From Fragilariopsis cylindrus CCMP1102 (lineage: Eukaryota > Bacillariophyta > Bacillariophyceae > Bacillariales > Bacillariaceae): 22,738 nucleotides of DNA. The notes beneath the pieces were generated by a model. It was given only the letters and a program-made list of their open reading frames with translations, was not told where the DNA came from and ran no database searches. Positions 1-10,089 of this stretch are shown here, one piece after another. The translations under genes and the position numbers were made by a program. The stretch spans positions 1 through 22,738 of the forward strand of contig FMBT01000207.1 in NCBI GenBank assembly GCA_900095095.1. The letters run 5' to 3'. How positions within the stretch are numbered: the stretch's first letter is position 1; each line of letters opens with the position of its first letter.

Positions 1-90
1 ATGATGACAAACAAGAAGGTTGTTGCTGTGCATTATCATCGCTGTCATCATCATTATTATCATTATCATCATCATTATCAGTGCTTTGCA
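1..90. repeat. CAT/ATT-rich microsatellite
   Basis: This stretch is dominated by TCATCATTATTATCATTAT-like units. It lies downstream of the stop of the minus-strand gene at 134-610 and makes a meaningless His/Tyr-rich frame on the plus strand. Confidence 0.6.
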
Positions 91-133
91 TTTTTTGAAA
101 CAATCATCAGGTATACCATCCAATTTAAGATTA

Positions 134-610
134 CTACTGTGAACACCACGACACCCGTCTTCCTCTATAATTGCTATATTCTCCACTACCGGCAAAACCG
201 TCATCATCCTCATCACTATCGGTTTCCAAATCCTCACCATCACTATCGGTTTCCTGGACGCAATCTAACTGATTTTGATTATATGTATGATCAGATGCAG
301 TACTAATACTATAATTATTATAGGCTATTCTACTGTTGGCATTGTTGCTGTCGTCGCCGTCTTCCCCTTCTTCATCTAGCCAATCTTGTAAGTCACATAA
401 ATCCATAGACATTTCTGAATATCGTCTTGCTGACGATAATCGTCGTAGTTGTGGAGATCGTGATCGTTGTTCTGGTGGTGGTGGTGGTGGTGCTGTTGCT
501 GCTGCTGCTGATCCTGTTAGTTTGCTAGTTGTGTCATCCCATTCGAAGAGTTCACCGTATTCCTTATGAGGATGATGATCACTACTAAACGACATAGTTC
601 CTACTTGCAT
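134..610 (-). CDS. Small acidic low-complexity protein, unknown function
   Basis: An uninterrupted 158-residue frame with an ATG at 608-610. I do not recognise it. The N-terminal third is mixed, then comes an Ala run followed by six prolines (about residues 35-46), an Arg/Ser-rich stretch (SRSPQLRRLSSARRYSE) resembling basophilic kinase sites, and a more regular DLCDLQDWLDEEGEDGDD segment. The C-terminal half holds two acidic repeats built on ETDSD, encoded by an imperfect tandem DNA repeat near 212-256. The tail RGRRVSWCSQ has an RRVS-type phosphorylation-like site. No membrane segment or signal peptide is visible. The opposite strand is open only because of the same simple repeats. It may be a real small regulatory protein or a chance frame in repeat-rich DNA; the varied N-terminus and clean ATG favour the former slightly. 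Confidence 0.45.
   Translation of the reverse strand: MQVGTMSFSSDHHPHKEYGELFEWDDTTSKLTGSAAAATAPPPPPPEQRSRSPQLRRLSSARRYSEMSMDLCDLQDWLDEEGEDGDDSNNANSRIAYNNYSISTASDHTYNQNQLDCVQETDSDGEDLETDSDEDDDGFAGSGEYSNYRGRRVSWCSQ
212..256. repeat. Short imperfect tandem repeat coding ETDSD units
   Basis: The motif CATCACTATCGGTTTCC occurs twice, about 27 bases apart, the first copy with one base change. On the minus strand it encodes the duplicated ETDSD acidic motif of the small protein at 134-610. Confidence 0.6.
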
Positions 611-2001
611 TATGTTTATCTTCTTTTCGCGGTTCTTTTATTTGTGACAATTGATTGTTAGTTGCTTTGTTTTTCGTTGAAAAACTAGGATAATACCGGT
701 AAAATAAATTATATATGGGAGGAAAAGTCAGAATATAAAATAGATTAATATTATCCTGACTTTTTGCTGTCGTCGAGGTGATCGAGTGCCTTGTTTTGAT
801 GTGTTAATACTTCTACGATTAAGCAAGACCGACACCTTTTTGCAACAGACAAAACCTAAACGTCAATGGTTTGTTCTTTAATACTTTGTTCGAGTGCGTG
901 CTGTGGTGTTCTACTGTATTTCAAAGGATTCAGGCAGGCGGTCGACCGTTGACTTGCTTGCTGGTCTTTCTAAGACAGTGAGGAACGACGCGGCAGCTTT
1001 TAAATAACAAGCTATATATATATTTCAAAGGTTTCATGCATGCAAGATTCAGCCAATACGTTCGTTGTACTAGTATCATTTTCACTGATACATCTTCAGA
1101 TATATAAAACTGTACATAAAATAACGCAAAATGGCCTGATAGTACTACGTCGTTGGTCAAAGAAGGAATGAGAAAATTAAATACGACGACGGCACAACGC
1201 ATTAATAATAATGCATACGCCTAAGTATTTTACCGTGGTTTCAATCGCGGACAACGGCGCACTTAAGAATATTGAAATAATATACTGTATACGAAATAGT
1301 AGTTGCACATGAATGAATGAATCGAATCATCAAAGCTAACGGACGAGAACGCAAAAAAATTTTGCGTGTTGAACAAAAGAAGATTTACTGTATGCGCATA
1401 CCGGTAACTAGCTAAAAGAAACAGAAGGCGCGCTCTACATTGCAGTAGTCGAGTCAGTCGTCCCTTTAACAGTAGTTTCCTGAGTTTTATTAGAGTGCTT
1501 ATTATAATCTCCTCCTCTCTTCATATGATATTAAGTTTGATAGTATATTTAAATACGGATGAATGTAATTTTTCCATATTTCTAGCTAGACAAGGGTGGA
1601 TCTATCTATGTATCTATCTTTGATGCGGGGTTTTAAGCGTATCTTTTGATGCTGTCATACATCTATTTTCTAGTCTTATCTTTTTAAGTTATGCCTGAGG
1701 GTAAAATATTATACTTTGTTAATCACGCATACTCTGATACTTCCATTCTTCTGTAACTCCTCCTAATTTATTTACGGCGTTGTGAACTAATTTGTACATA
1801 AAGATAAAATATGACGACAGCATTCGATGTGGAACGAGTACCAGACTATTCTATTAGAGATAAGTAGTGTTCAAAAATCTCAGTATTCAATATAGGATCA
1901 ATTTTAATTGCATGTTTTAATTCTAAAATAGAAGAGATCGTTGTATGATTCGGATCGTTTGCGCTTCACGCTTTCACATAAAATGCAAGTGTCACAAAGT
2001 G
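611..2001. other. Spacer without a recognisable gene
   Basis: About 1.4 kb of AT-rich DNA between the 5' end of the small acidic gene and the 3' end of the LRR gene, both on minus. It has stops in all frames apart from short chance frames. A small hairpin sits at 1349-1367: ACGCAAAA and TTTTGCGT arms with a 3-base loop. TATC/TATG repeats lie near 1602-1622. I see no RNA gene or transposon end here. Confidence 0.6.
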
Positions 2002-3612
2002 TTATGACGCCCACGCAGTACCAGACTTGTTATCGAATGCACCGTTTTCTATCATGCTGTTATCATTACCATTATCATTATCATTATTTTGTTTAGGCTT
2101 GTCTCGTGCAATGTCGATCAGGGGGTGAATCTGTAGAACCTCATTAACGACTTCTTCCAATGCTGAACCACCTTTATTTCCGCCAACAACTAATGTACGT
2201 AACGTGTTTTTCCTCTTCGCCTCTTTTGTTGTTGTACTTTGCTCGTTCTCGTCGCCCAGTTGTGGGACGTTCTTAAGAGCCGCAACGACTGACACCACCC
2301 CACTTTCATTGGCCTCGTTCCCGCCAATATCCAAGTATTCTATCGAATAGTGACCACCCTGTAGGTGCTTTGAAATTTCCAAAAATCCATCATCAGTACC
2401 AAGTTGATTGCCAAATAGATTCAATATTTTCAACGACGAATCCACGCTGTTGCTACGTCGAATTAGTTCAACTGCTGCAGAAATCCCACACGAAGTATGT
2501 GATACATCTAGATCTTCCAACGTCGACATCCATTGTACATTGCATTCAATAGCATCGATCATTTTTCTGTTGAGAGGATTACCCGCCAAATTCAAAACTC
2601 GAATGTTAGAAAAATAATGATGATCAGTAGTTTTTATGTCATTGAAGGACATGTGAAGTCGATTGGCTAGATAACTTATACCCGTAGAAGAGATATCATT
2701 GAATGAAAGGTCCAATCGATGGAGGTCATCATCGTCTATTCTTTCCTTCGAAGAACGACAACATTCGTCAACAATCACCTTCATACCTTCGTCTCCGATT
2801 TTACATCTTGAGACATATAATTCCGATACCAAACAACTTTGTGTCAATAAACTCATCATATCTTTAACGTCATGTGAATTGCTAAGATCGCTGGAATTTA
2901 ATTTTAAAATAAGATTGCGGGTTGTTTTCCCAGATGAAGGTCCAGTACTGATAGGTTGCATTGCCTGAAGGAGTGTAGTACAGCTTTTGGCATCTAATAA
3001 ACATTCGGATAAATCAAGATGTGTCAAACTAGGAAAGAGGGGTAGCGATATTGATGGTATAGAATTGAAGAAGTCAAAGAAGGGACCGATTCTTTCATTT
3101 CGCGATAAATTGAGATCTTGTAGTGATTGCAACCTTGAGAAAATCTGAAGGATTGCTGCTGTTAGTCCTTTTGGTCCAATGTTTTTATAGCTCAGATCAA
3201 TGCCTTTCAGCATATAGACTACACTATCCCTGCTACTTTCTTCTATCACTTCTAATTTCGATTCAAATCCCTTGCAAATAGCACAAATACCATCATCACC
3301 CATATTAGAGTCACCAATACATAAAGTTTCGAGGACATTAGCACCAGCAGAGGAGGACGATGATGTTACTAGCGCCCTTCCTAGCGCTTCCAGAGCGACG
3401 GGATCGTCTATAATATGTCCCGATGCTTGTAATGATCGAAGGTGGGTGTTTTGTCCTGATTCCAAAATTGATGCCAAGCGAAGAAGTTCAATCGATCCGA
3501 ATGTTTTGAGAGGCAATATTACACACTCTTTTAAGTTTGGTTCATTATTTTCGACTTGATTCAGAAGCGATTCGCAGGATCTTGCCGATCCATTTTTGCC
3601 CCATGCAGACAT
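2002..3612 (-). CDS. Leucine-rich-repeat protein, RNase-inhibitor (RNI) type
   Basis: An intron-free frame of 536 residues starting MSAWGKNGSARS. Most of it is about ten LRRs of the RNI/NOD-like class with the LxxLxLxxNxI pattern. Clear units include LKGIDLSYKNIGPKGL, LQDLNLSRNERIG, LTHLDLSECLLDAKS, LYVSRCKIGDEGMKVI, LHRLDLSFNDISSTGI, IRVLNLAGNPLNRKM, LEDLDVSHTSCGISAA, LKILNLFGNQLGTDDG and IEYLDIGGNEANESGV. Repeats of 25-30 residues in this class form a curved solenoid used for protein binding. There is no signal peptide, membrane helix, NB-ARC or kinase domain, so a cytosolic or nuclear scaffold is likely. The C-terminal tail is Asn/Asp-rich low complexity. The partner cannot be told from sequence. 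The ATG is the first in the frame, and the ~480 bases upstream separate it from the helicase gene on the same strand. Confidence 0.85.
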   Translation of the reverse strand: MSAWGKNGSARSCESLLNQVENNEPNLKECVILPLKTFGSIELLRLASILESGQNTHLRSLQASGHIIDDPVALEALGRALVTSSSSSAGANVLETLCIGDSNMGDDGICAICKGFESKLEVIEESSRDSVVYMLKGIDLSYKNIGPKGLTAAILQIFSRLQSLQDLNLSRNERIGPFFDFFNSIPSISLPLFPSLTHLDLSECLLDAKSCTTLLQAMQPISTGPSSGKTTRNLILKLNSSDLSNSHDVKDMMSLLTQSCLVSELYVSRCKIGDEGMKVIVDECCRSSKERIDDDDLHRLDLSFNDISSTGISYLANRLHMSFNDIKTTDHHYFSNIRVLNLAGNPLNRKMIDAIECNVQWMSTLEDLDVSHTSCGISAAVELIRRSNSVDSSLKILNLFGNQLGTDDGFLEISKHLQGGHYSIEYLDIGGNEANESGVVSVVAALKNVPQLGDENEQSTTTKEAKRKNTLRTLVVGGNKGGSALEEVVNEVLQIHPLIDIARDKPKQNNDNDNGNDNSMIENGAFDNKSGTAWAS

Positions 3613-4091
3613 TATTTATTTGTTGTGCTTATTGATCTTTGCGTGTAGAACGGGATATATTTGTTGATTATTTAAGTGGTAGTCTCTGGTATGGAGTCCG
3701 TGCGGATGAAAGTAACGTTAGCAGCAGTTGTCGAGGATGATGAAGATGCGATATTATGATGATGATACTTTAAAAGTAGTTCAGTTGGACTTTATGTGAA
3801 GTGTGATTTGATTTTTGTAATCGAATGGCTGATGCTAGCTAAATCACAAAACACTAAGTCAGCTCCTGGTTTTGCAAATAGAAAAATAATACTGTAGGAT
3901 AAATTACAAACATACTGTAGATAGGCATCCAAAGCAGCGTCCCAAAATCATATGTACTTTAAGAACACAAAAATGTAGGTATAATCTCATGTTCTAAAGT
4001 GCTCTAGTTTAATGCGATATAGTAGCAGAACAAAATTTCTACAAAAATCGAATTTTATTTCTTAGAAACTTGAAAAGAAGCTTATAATAGA
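3613..4091. other. Intergenic region, 5' side of the LRR gene and 3' side of the helicase gene
   Basis: AT-rich DNA with no frame of note. It must hold the promoter of the minus-strand LRR gene (inference); no clear TATA box is seen. A GATGATGATGA run lies near 3730-3766. Confidence 0.5.
4054..4059 (-). terminator. Polyadenylation signal AATAAA of the nuclease-helicase gene
   Basis: The plus-strand TTTATT reads AATAAA on the minus strand, 33 bases after the stop codon of the nuclease-helicase gene. That is a normal position for a eukaryotic poly(A) signal. Confidence 0.45.
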
Positions 4092-7000
4092 TTAAAAGTT
4101 ACTAGAGTATTCTTCCTGCATTTGTTCAAGAGAACCGTTGTGTTGCTTCTGTAAGATATGGATCATTTGATCGATAGAATGTGCGTACCAATTTCTTGTA
4201 TCCACTTTCCCTGCATGACAGAACTGTTTATTCAACCAAAAAGCGGCCTCCATTTGTAAGGCCTCCTCGATAGACTCAAACAGCAGCCCGTCGCTATCGC
4301 TCTCTACTAGTTTTGGACACAAAACATTGGGTGGAACACATGCCTTTGCATCTGCAATAGTGGAAGGACGCTCACTATTTTTCTTGATCCACTTAGGCAG
4401 TTTGTTTTTTCCTCGTCCAACAACGGACATGTCACCAATAGAGTCGTTCACGAAACGGGCCTTGTATAAAGTGTCATCAGCATTCTTTTTATACCATGAA
4501 ACATCCCAATTTTCTGCATTCAATGATACTCTAAACGAACTTTTATTGTTGCTCCTTATGTTCAGAACTTGTTCTTCAAACATTTGGAAGACCAAAGCGA
4601 GAATATTGGTAGAGGGAAATGCAGGCATCGTCGCCCCGTTATTTAAAGTAGTCGAGAATAACAAATTCGACGGATTGATGAGTTGACGATCAAAATGACG
4701 GATCGCGTGGTGTTCTAGTGTCTTGCCTTTGGGAGAGTTAATTTCGGTTTTGCGATTTTTGGAACGACCAGGAGGGCTTTTTCCAGCTGGCGTAGATTTT
4801 TTGGAACGACCAGGAGTACTTTTTCTAGCTGGCGTAGAGTCCTTCTTTGGCGTAGAATATTTATTTGTTCCATCCGAAACTGAAGTACGACGCGGCCCAT
4901 TATATTCCGATTTCGTACTAGTTTTACGTTCCATACGCCACACAGATAGATTCTCCATAGTCAGCGATTCTTCCATGATCGACTCCCAAGGCGTTAAGTC
5001 CCCATCAACACCATCGAACAACGCGCATAGTTGAATAATCCTCTCGGGGAAACACGCCAGTTTTTCTCCCATAGACAGGGAATTCTGATGAAACACAGTG
5101 GCAAGGCGAAGGCGATCCAACACCCAAGCATCGGCGGATGCATTTCCACTCACACATGTTTGATCACCTCCACGAGTTTTAATCATCTTAACCTTATCCA
5201 CTAACCAAGAATATGATCTATGAACTTTCTTCTCGGTACCAACTTCCTCGCTTTGCGTTGACCACAACAGAGGGGTGTCGGGCTCTAAACCAAAGGACAA
5301 CTGCGATAGGAGAATAAATAGCGGATTGGGGGGAAGTAAGGTTAGGCCATCCACTCTTAGACCACCTTGTTGCAACTCCAAAGAGTTAGCTGCCACTGCG
5401 TAAAGGTCGTTAGTGGTGTGAATGGCCGTAGATGGTACCGATTCATCAACGTACACAAGGTTAGATGTGCCCAAACGTCTCCAACGTTTTGAAACATCTA
5501 TTTCGTCTTGGGCCATTGAAAAGTTCATAGTATCCTCAGGATCGTCGCTACCATTTTTAGGGATTCGCAGCATATACTTTCCCTTCCGCTGACTGGATGC
5601 TAGCATAGCCAATATTCTTGCACCTTCAGGAACATCTAAAAACAGAGGTTGATGCAATCCACGGCTTTCTGGTAGCTGAGACACTGTTGGTCTTTTTAAT
5701 ACAATGGATTGAGCAGAGTTTTTGACGTTCTCTGAAACGCTCAAAGGCTTTCTACCCAACAAGTCTTCCAGATCTGGTTTCGAAACCCTGCGACATTCAC
5801 CTATTGTGGTCACAAAAAAAGGCTGAACCGAATTCGATTTCTTTTTCTTTTTGCTGCTACTTCTTTGAGTGAAAAAATGCCATATCATTTTCGACTTTAA
5901 GTTGCATTGATATAGTTCGTGAATCATGGAAGAGCAGATTCTTCCAAACTCATTGCCGACTTCTTCTTGTATTAAATCAATTCGTTTAAATTGTTTTTGT
6001 CTAGCGAAATCACCCTGAGGGTTGGCATTGACTGCCCACACACCACATGCCCTTTCTTGAAGTCCACGGCGCTTTTTGTTAGTGTAATCGTATACGAAAA
6101 TCTCCTTTTTTGAGGAACAATATGTTACTGTTTCAAGAAATGTCCCCATTCCATTTGACATCTTGGTTTCCTCGAGGTATAGAAAAACTCCTTCATCAGA
6201 GTAGCATAGTATTGCTTCTATACCCTTCTCACTTGCATAAGATATTAAACGATCTTCAAAGTCAAAATCGTTGACAAAATGAGGCAGATAGAAAATCCCA
6301 TCCACTTCAAACACTCCTGTTTGATTTACCTCGTTACTTTCTATAATATTGTATGGATGTCTCTCTGACTGGAGTATGCGATCGAGATGGGTATCCTTGA
6401 GGGTTGCAGACGATTTTCCTTTGATTGAAAGCGTAACAGAATCATCATGCGAAAGTTTCAATTTTGAAGGAGCGCACTCGATTATTGAATCAGAGAAAAC
6501 CCAAACCATCAATAGCCTCAGAAAAAGCAACTTTTCACGCGGCATATCCCTTGGTGGGAGTTGCACTTGAAGTTTATCCTCATTCACTCCAAGGAAGTCG
6601 GCAACTCTCTTTCGGATGCTATTTCGAGAAGATACCGCTTGTTTCCATCGTGTCGCTGCAATTTTATTCTTGTAGCACCACGTATTTTTATTAGATGCAA
6701 TGACATAATCCCAAAGAGCATTCATCAAAGCGAGAGGCTCTGAATATAGACCAGCATCAAACTTGCATTTTGCCGCATAAGTTTGTGAAGCATTTACATT
6801 GAACTCGTCGGGAGTAAGCCACATGGGACTTGTAATTTGGAAAGGCGTTTTCGTTAATGACATCATCGCAGCCATTTCAATTGCCTCAGCAGCAACACCA
6901 AACTGAATTCCTAACCCTATGAAAGCTCCAAGTGACAAGTCAACACCCAGTGAAGATACAAAACTTCCAAGAGAAGTAATGTCTGCCTTATCATCTGCTT

Positions 7001-10000
7001 CGGTAATAAAACCCCAATGATGCAAACTTTGGAAGGACCTAGATATTGTGTCAAGTGGAGGTGGTTCAAGGCAATCCATAAATGCAGGTATCACTTCTTC
7101 ATGTAAAATCTGCTTTAGGAGCAGTATCACGCTATCTAACGGAATACGAAGCATTTCACCAGGCTCAAACTCTTCCATGTAGTTTTCATATGCTCGTCGA
7201 GTATAGAGGCGGTAGACGTTTCCTGGGCGCACTCTCCCAGTTCGACCCGCCCTTTGAGTTGCGCTCGCTCGAGAGATCCAAGCTGGGGTCAACATTTGAC
7301 GGTGAGTGGCTTGATTGTAAATAATTTGTTTGCAAAGTCCAAGACAAATCACATGGTCTACCGCGGGGAGAGTGACCGAACTCTCGGCTGCATTCGTGGC
7401 AATAATCACCTTCACTTCATCCTCTTCGGGATCGTTAAAGGCATTCATCTGTTCCTCAAATGGAATATCACCATGTATGGGAAAGCAAGTGTACCGAATA
7501 CCAGTCATATGAAAGCTTTCGATGCACTCAGTAATAGATACAATTTCACCCATCCCTGGTACAAAAATCAGTACAGACGAACCGGGCTCTCCAACTATCG
7601 TTGCCAGACGAGCTGTCAAAGCAAATCTATTTGAAATTTCGGCACTTTTAGGTGCTGTTACGCATTTCTTTGACTCGATCTCTTTCCGAATTGCTGATAC
7701 GGCCTTAGTTTCTTGACTGGGTAATCCAAACTGTGACAGGTCTTCGATAAAGTATTCCGTGATAGGAAATGTACGTACACCCACATGGATTGGCTCATTG
7801 ATAACACTGAAATAATCCCGATACATCTTTGTAGCGAGTGTCGCTGACATTAATACCAACCGAATTGTCTTGTTGGTTTGGAGCAATCTCCTACTCAATA
7901 AACACAAGAGGTCAGTGTCCACTGACCGCTCATGAACTTCGTCTATCACTAAATGAGTCATTTCATTGAATTTTTCTGGATGGTTTGCTAGTAGACGTAC
8001 AAGATAGCCAGTAGTTACGAAGGACACTTGCGTCTCTTTGCTCTCGTATTCCTTCCATCCACCGCCCATTCTAAGGGAAAACTTGTCCTTGAGGTCTGGT
8101 TCGCAAGAACGCACCCTTTCAACCAAGGCTTTAGCAGCAATCCGTCGTGGCTGTGATATGAAGAATTTGACCTTTCGCAAGCTTCCGTCCGGAGGTGGCG
8201 ATTTTAGAAGCATAACGGGTACACGGGAAGACTTCCCGCATCTGAACAGCGTACGAAAAAAAGTGTGCAATCGCAATTTTTGAGTTTTCCCATAATTATA
8301 CTTACTGCTTGAATGGATACAAACAATCAAACAATCAAACAAACAAACGTAATAGAAGATAATCGCAATCACAAACACGCATGCACGTACCCTGTTTCTC
8401 CATGAATAATTGTTACACGATTGTTCCGAATGTCGTCAAGAATTTCCGTTTCATGGTCATCAATAGGTAATCTTCTAACTGCTTCCACTTTCTCAGGTGT
8501 CCTTTCTTCTGCTGGACTCTTCCGTGTATCCACTTTTTCTGTTACATTTTCTCGTAACGAAGCGATGGCGGAGAAGAAATCAATGCGGTTCAAAAGTGCA
8601 TCCGGTGGCGTTGCCTTAATCAATAAGGAATTTGATGATGTTCTATAAAAGCGGCTGATACATCTTTCGATAAAGGAGGCAAGTTCCATATCTTGATACG
8701 TCGGCCTATATAGCAAAGTCGGTAAGTTTTTCATCGGCATACTGGAAATTTTGTAAGCATGCAATTCATCCGATGTAAACAAAGAATTAGAATCTGCATC
8801 TGTCTGATCTAAATTTGTCTCTAGATACCGTATCAATCCATCTCGTACAGACATATCTTGAGGCAAAAGTCTTGCTTCGGTAGAGTTCTTCATCGGGATA
8901 TTATTTTTATTCGTGATTGGTTGGCTGGTTTCTAGGGGAAATTCTTCCAGGTTATAAAAGTTATACAAGCTTCGAACAAACTTTACTGCAGCTTTCCCCT
9001 CTTCGTTCTTGGCGATTACTTCAAAGTCTTCATGACACTGCAATAAAAAACTATAGATTGGACATTGTCCAGTTCGATCTCGTCGGGTAAATCTAATGAA
9101 AGTGAGTCGACATAATCATTACCCATCAATAAAGCTAAGTCCACCAGTCTCGAATCATTATCAAATCCAAGCAAGTTAGCAAGATCAGATCTTCTAGCAA
9201 TAAATGCATGTATTCCCGATGTTTGAATGGATATTTGATTCAAAGGAATATAATTGATATCTTTGTAAAAGAAAAAATCTGAATCAAGACCGCATATGAA
9301 TGTATGCTCTTTTCCCCTTGCCTCTAACGCCAATTCTAAATCAGCTTCTTCGGTACATTCGACCATGTCAACAATAGGATTTTGTACATCCTCCTGTAGA
9401 GCATGACGCACGCACGTTAGAACAATTTCGAAAATGGAAAATCATCTTTCAATTCGCAGATATGTTTGCTCTTTCTATTGTTTTTTTTGAACTTTTTTAT
9501 TGATCCATGTTTGCAAAACATTTCTAGGTTAGACTCTTGTTCCTTTCGAAATGCTCTTCGTTTAAGGTCTGTTCCAGCTTTGTGACGCCGCATTGTTCCA
9601 TCCCAAAATACTTTGATTTGTTTAATACTATCGTCAGAATTTTTCAATTCACTAACAAATTCTTTCGTCACTTCACGTAACAAACGAAGGGGTAGCACAC
9701 AAGGTAACGCCTTCACAATTAATTGTTGATCACTCATTACAGTACGACTGAGAGGACAACAGTCACTGCTGCTGCTGCTGTTGTTGTTGTGTGTGCCATT
9801 AGTTGACGTATCAAGTGAACGCAAATATCGAGCGTAGGCAATAGAATGCAAGTAAAATGCTAAACCATTTCCGTCGATCAAAAAGGTTGAATGCTGTGGT
9901 ATCTTTTCGAGCGAAGGAGAATCATCTTTGCCCAAGAATGCATCGGAGCATTCACTTTCTTCCAGATACTTGTAGAGCATCCGCAATTGGAAGTTCCTGA

Positions 10001-10089
10001 TCATTCGTGTCATCTTCACTACTTGATGATGATGATGATGCTAACCAACCGACATCACGCAGCAAATGTCGAATTCCACGTACACCCAT
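4092..10089 (-). CDS. FEN/Asteroid-like PIN nuclease fused to a DExH (DEVH) RNA helicase
   Basis: Proposed exons are 10089-9970, 9893-9112, 9037-8391 and 8241-4092, giving about 1,899 residues if one frame break near 9441-9417 is ignored. The start MGVRGIRHLL is the Met-Gly N-terminus typical of XPG/FEN and Asteroid proteins. Nuclease acidic positions follow: LIDGNG (~47), FWDG (~138), ECTEEAD (~219), GLDSDF (~244-246), LMGNDY (~300). The same exon then runs into a superfamily 2 helicase: GETGCGKSS (motif I, split by an intron, ~514), SQPRRIAA (Ia), DEVH (II, ~617), SAT (III, ~649), FVPGMGEI (IV), TNAAESSVTLP (V) and QRAGRTGR (VI, ~846), followed by the winged-helix/ratchet and OB-like regions of the DHX29/36/57 (RHA) group. 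A basic STP-rich linker lies at ~1640-1680. By family the helicase should unwind RNA or RNP; the nuclease half may cut flaps or RNA, or only bind. The joint action is inference. Confidence 0.8.
4753..4836. repeat. 42-bp tandem repeat coding the STP/PGRSKK linker
   Basis: Two imperfect copies, anchored by GGAACGACCA at 4761 and 4803 (period 42), lie inside the helicase C-terminal region. Each encodes a 14-residue Ser-Thr-Pro-Lys-Arg-rich unit. Flanking bases encode further degenerate STP units. Confidence 0.7.
8242..8390 (-). other. Intron 3 of the nuclease-helicase gene
   Basis: A 149-base GT-AG intron, donor GTACGT and acceptor TGTTCAG, phase 2. It splits the Walker A motif exactly, joining IIHGETG to CGKSSRVP to give GETGCGKSS. 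Inside it are AAAC/AATC repeats (8321-8348). Confidence 0.9.
9038..9111 (-). other. Probable intron 2 of the nuclease-helicase gene (donor uncertain)
   Basis: The acceptor TTATTGCAG (9038-9046) is clear, with phase 0 before CHEDFEVIAK. Two donors keep the frame: GTCGAC at 9111, giving 74 bases and ending the exon at LMGNDY, or GTCCAA at 9063, giving 26 bases and keeping VDSLSLDLPDEIELDN. The 74-base version matches the size of intron 1. Neither donor is a strong consensus. Confidence 0.55.
9417..9441 (-). other. Unexplained frame break in the nuclease domain
   Basis: Upstream coding reads ...KDDFPFSKLF then stops at 9417-9419. The continuing family-like sequence (FEIVLTCVRHALQ, then ECTEEAD) lies in the frame that re-reads one base. 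That frame is closed by a TGA at 9442-9444, so the switch must fall between about 9441 and 9417. No GT-AG pair with matching phase exists, because no upstream phase-0 GT is available for the CTACAG acceptor at 9395-9400. One missing base, for example in the TTTT run, would explain it. Confidence 0.55.
9894..9969 (-). other. Intron 1 of the nuclease-helicase gene
   Basis: A 76-base GT-AG intron, donor GTATCT and acceptor ACCACAG, phase 0. Removing it joins ...IADALQ to HSTFLIDGNG, which puts the conserved nuclease aspartate in frame with the MGVRG start. Reading through instead hits a stop after LQVSGRK. Confidence 0.8.

Noticed and set aside
1..306. His/Tyr-rich plus-strand frame
   Set aside because: It is made by CAT/TAT simple repeats and by the antisense of the acidic protein; the composition is not protein-like.
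930..1202. 90-residue minus-strand frame
   Set aside because: It has no domain, no supporting context and mixed hydrophobic composition in AT-rich spacer; it fits chance.
9395..9416. 22-base GTGCGT...CTACAG intron
   Set aside because: Its donor lies after the in-frame stop, and its length does not join the two frames.
9395..9441. Programmed ribosomal frameshift explaining the break in the nuclease
   Set aside because: No in-frame X XXY YYZ slippery site is present at the break; a base indel is simpler.
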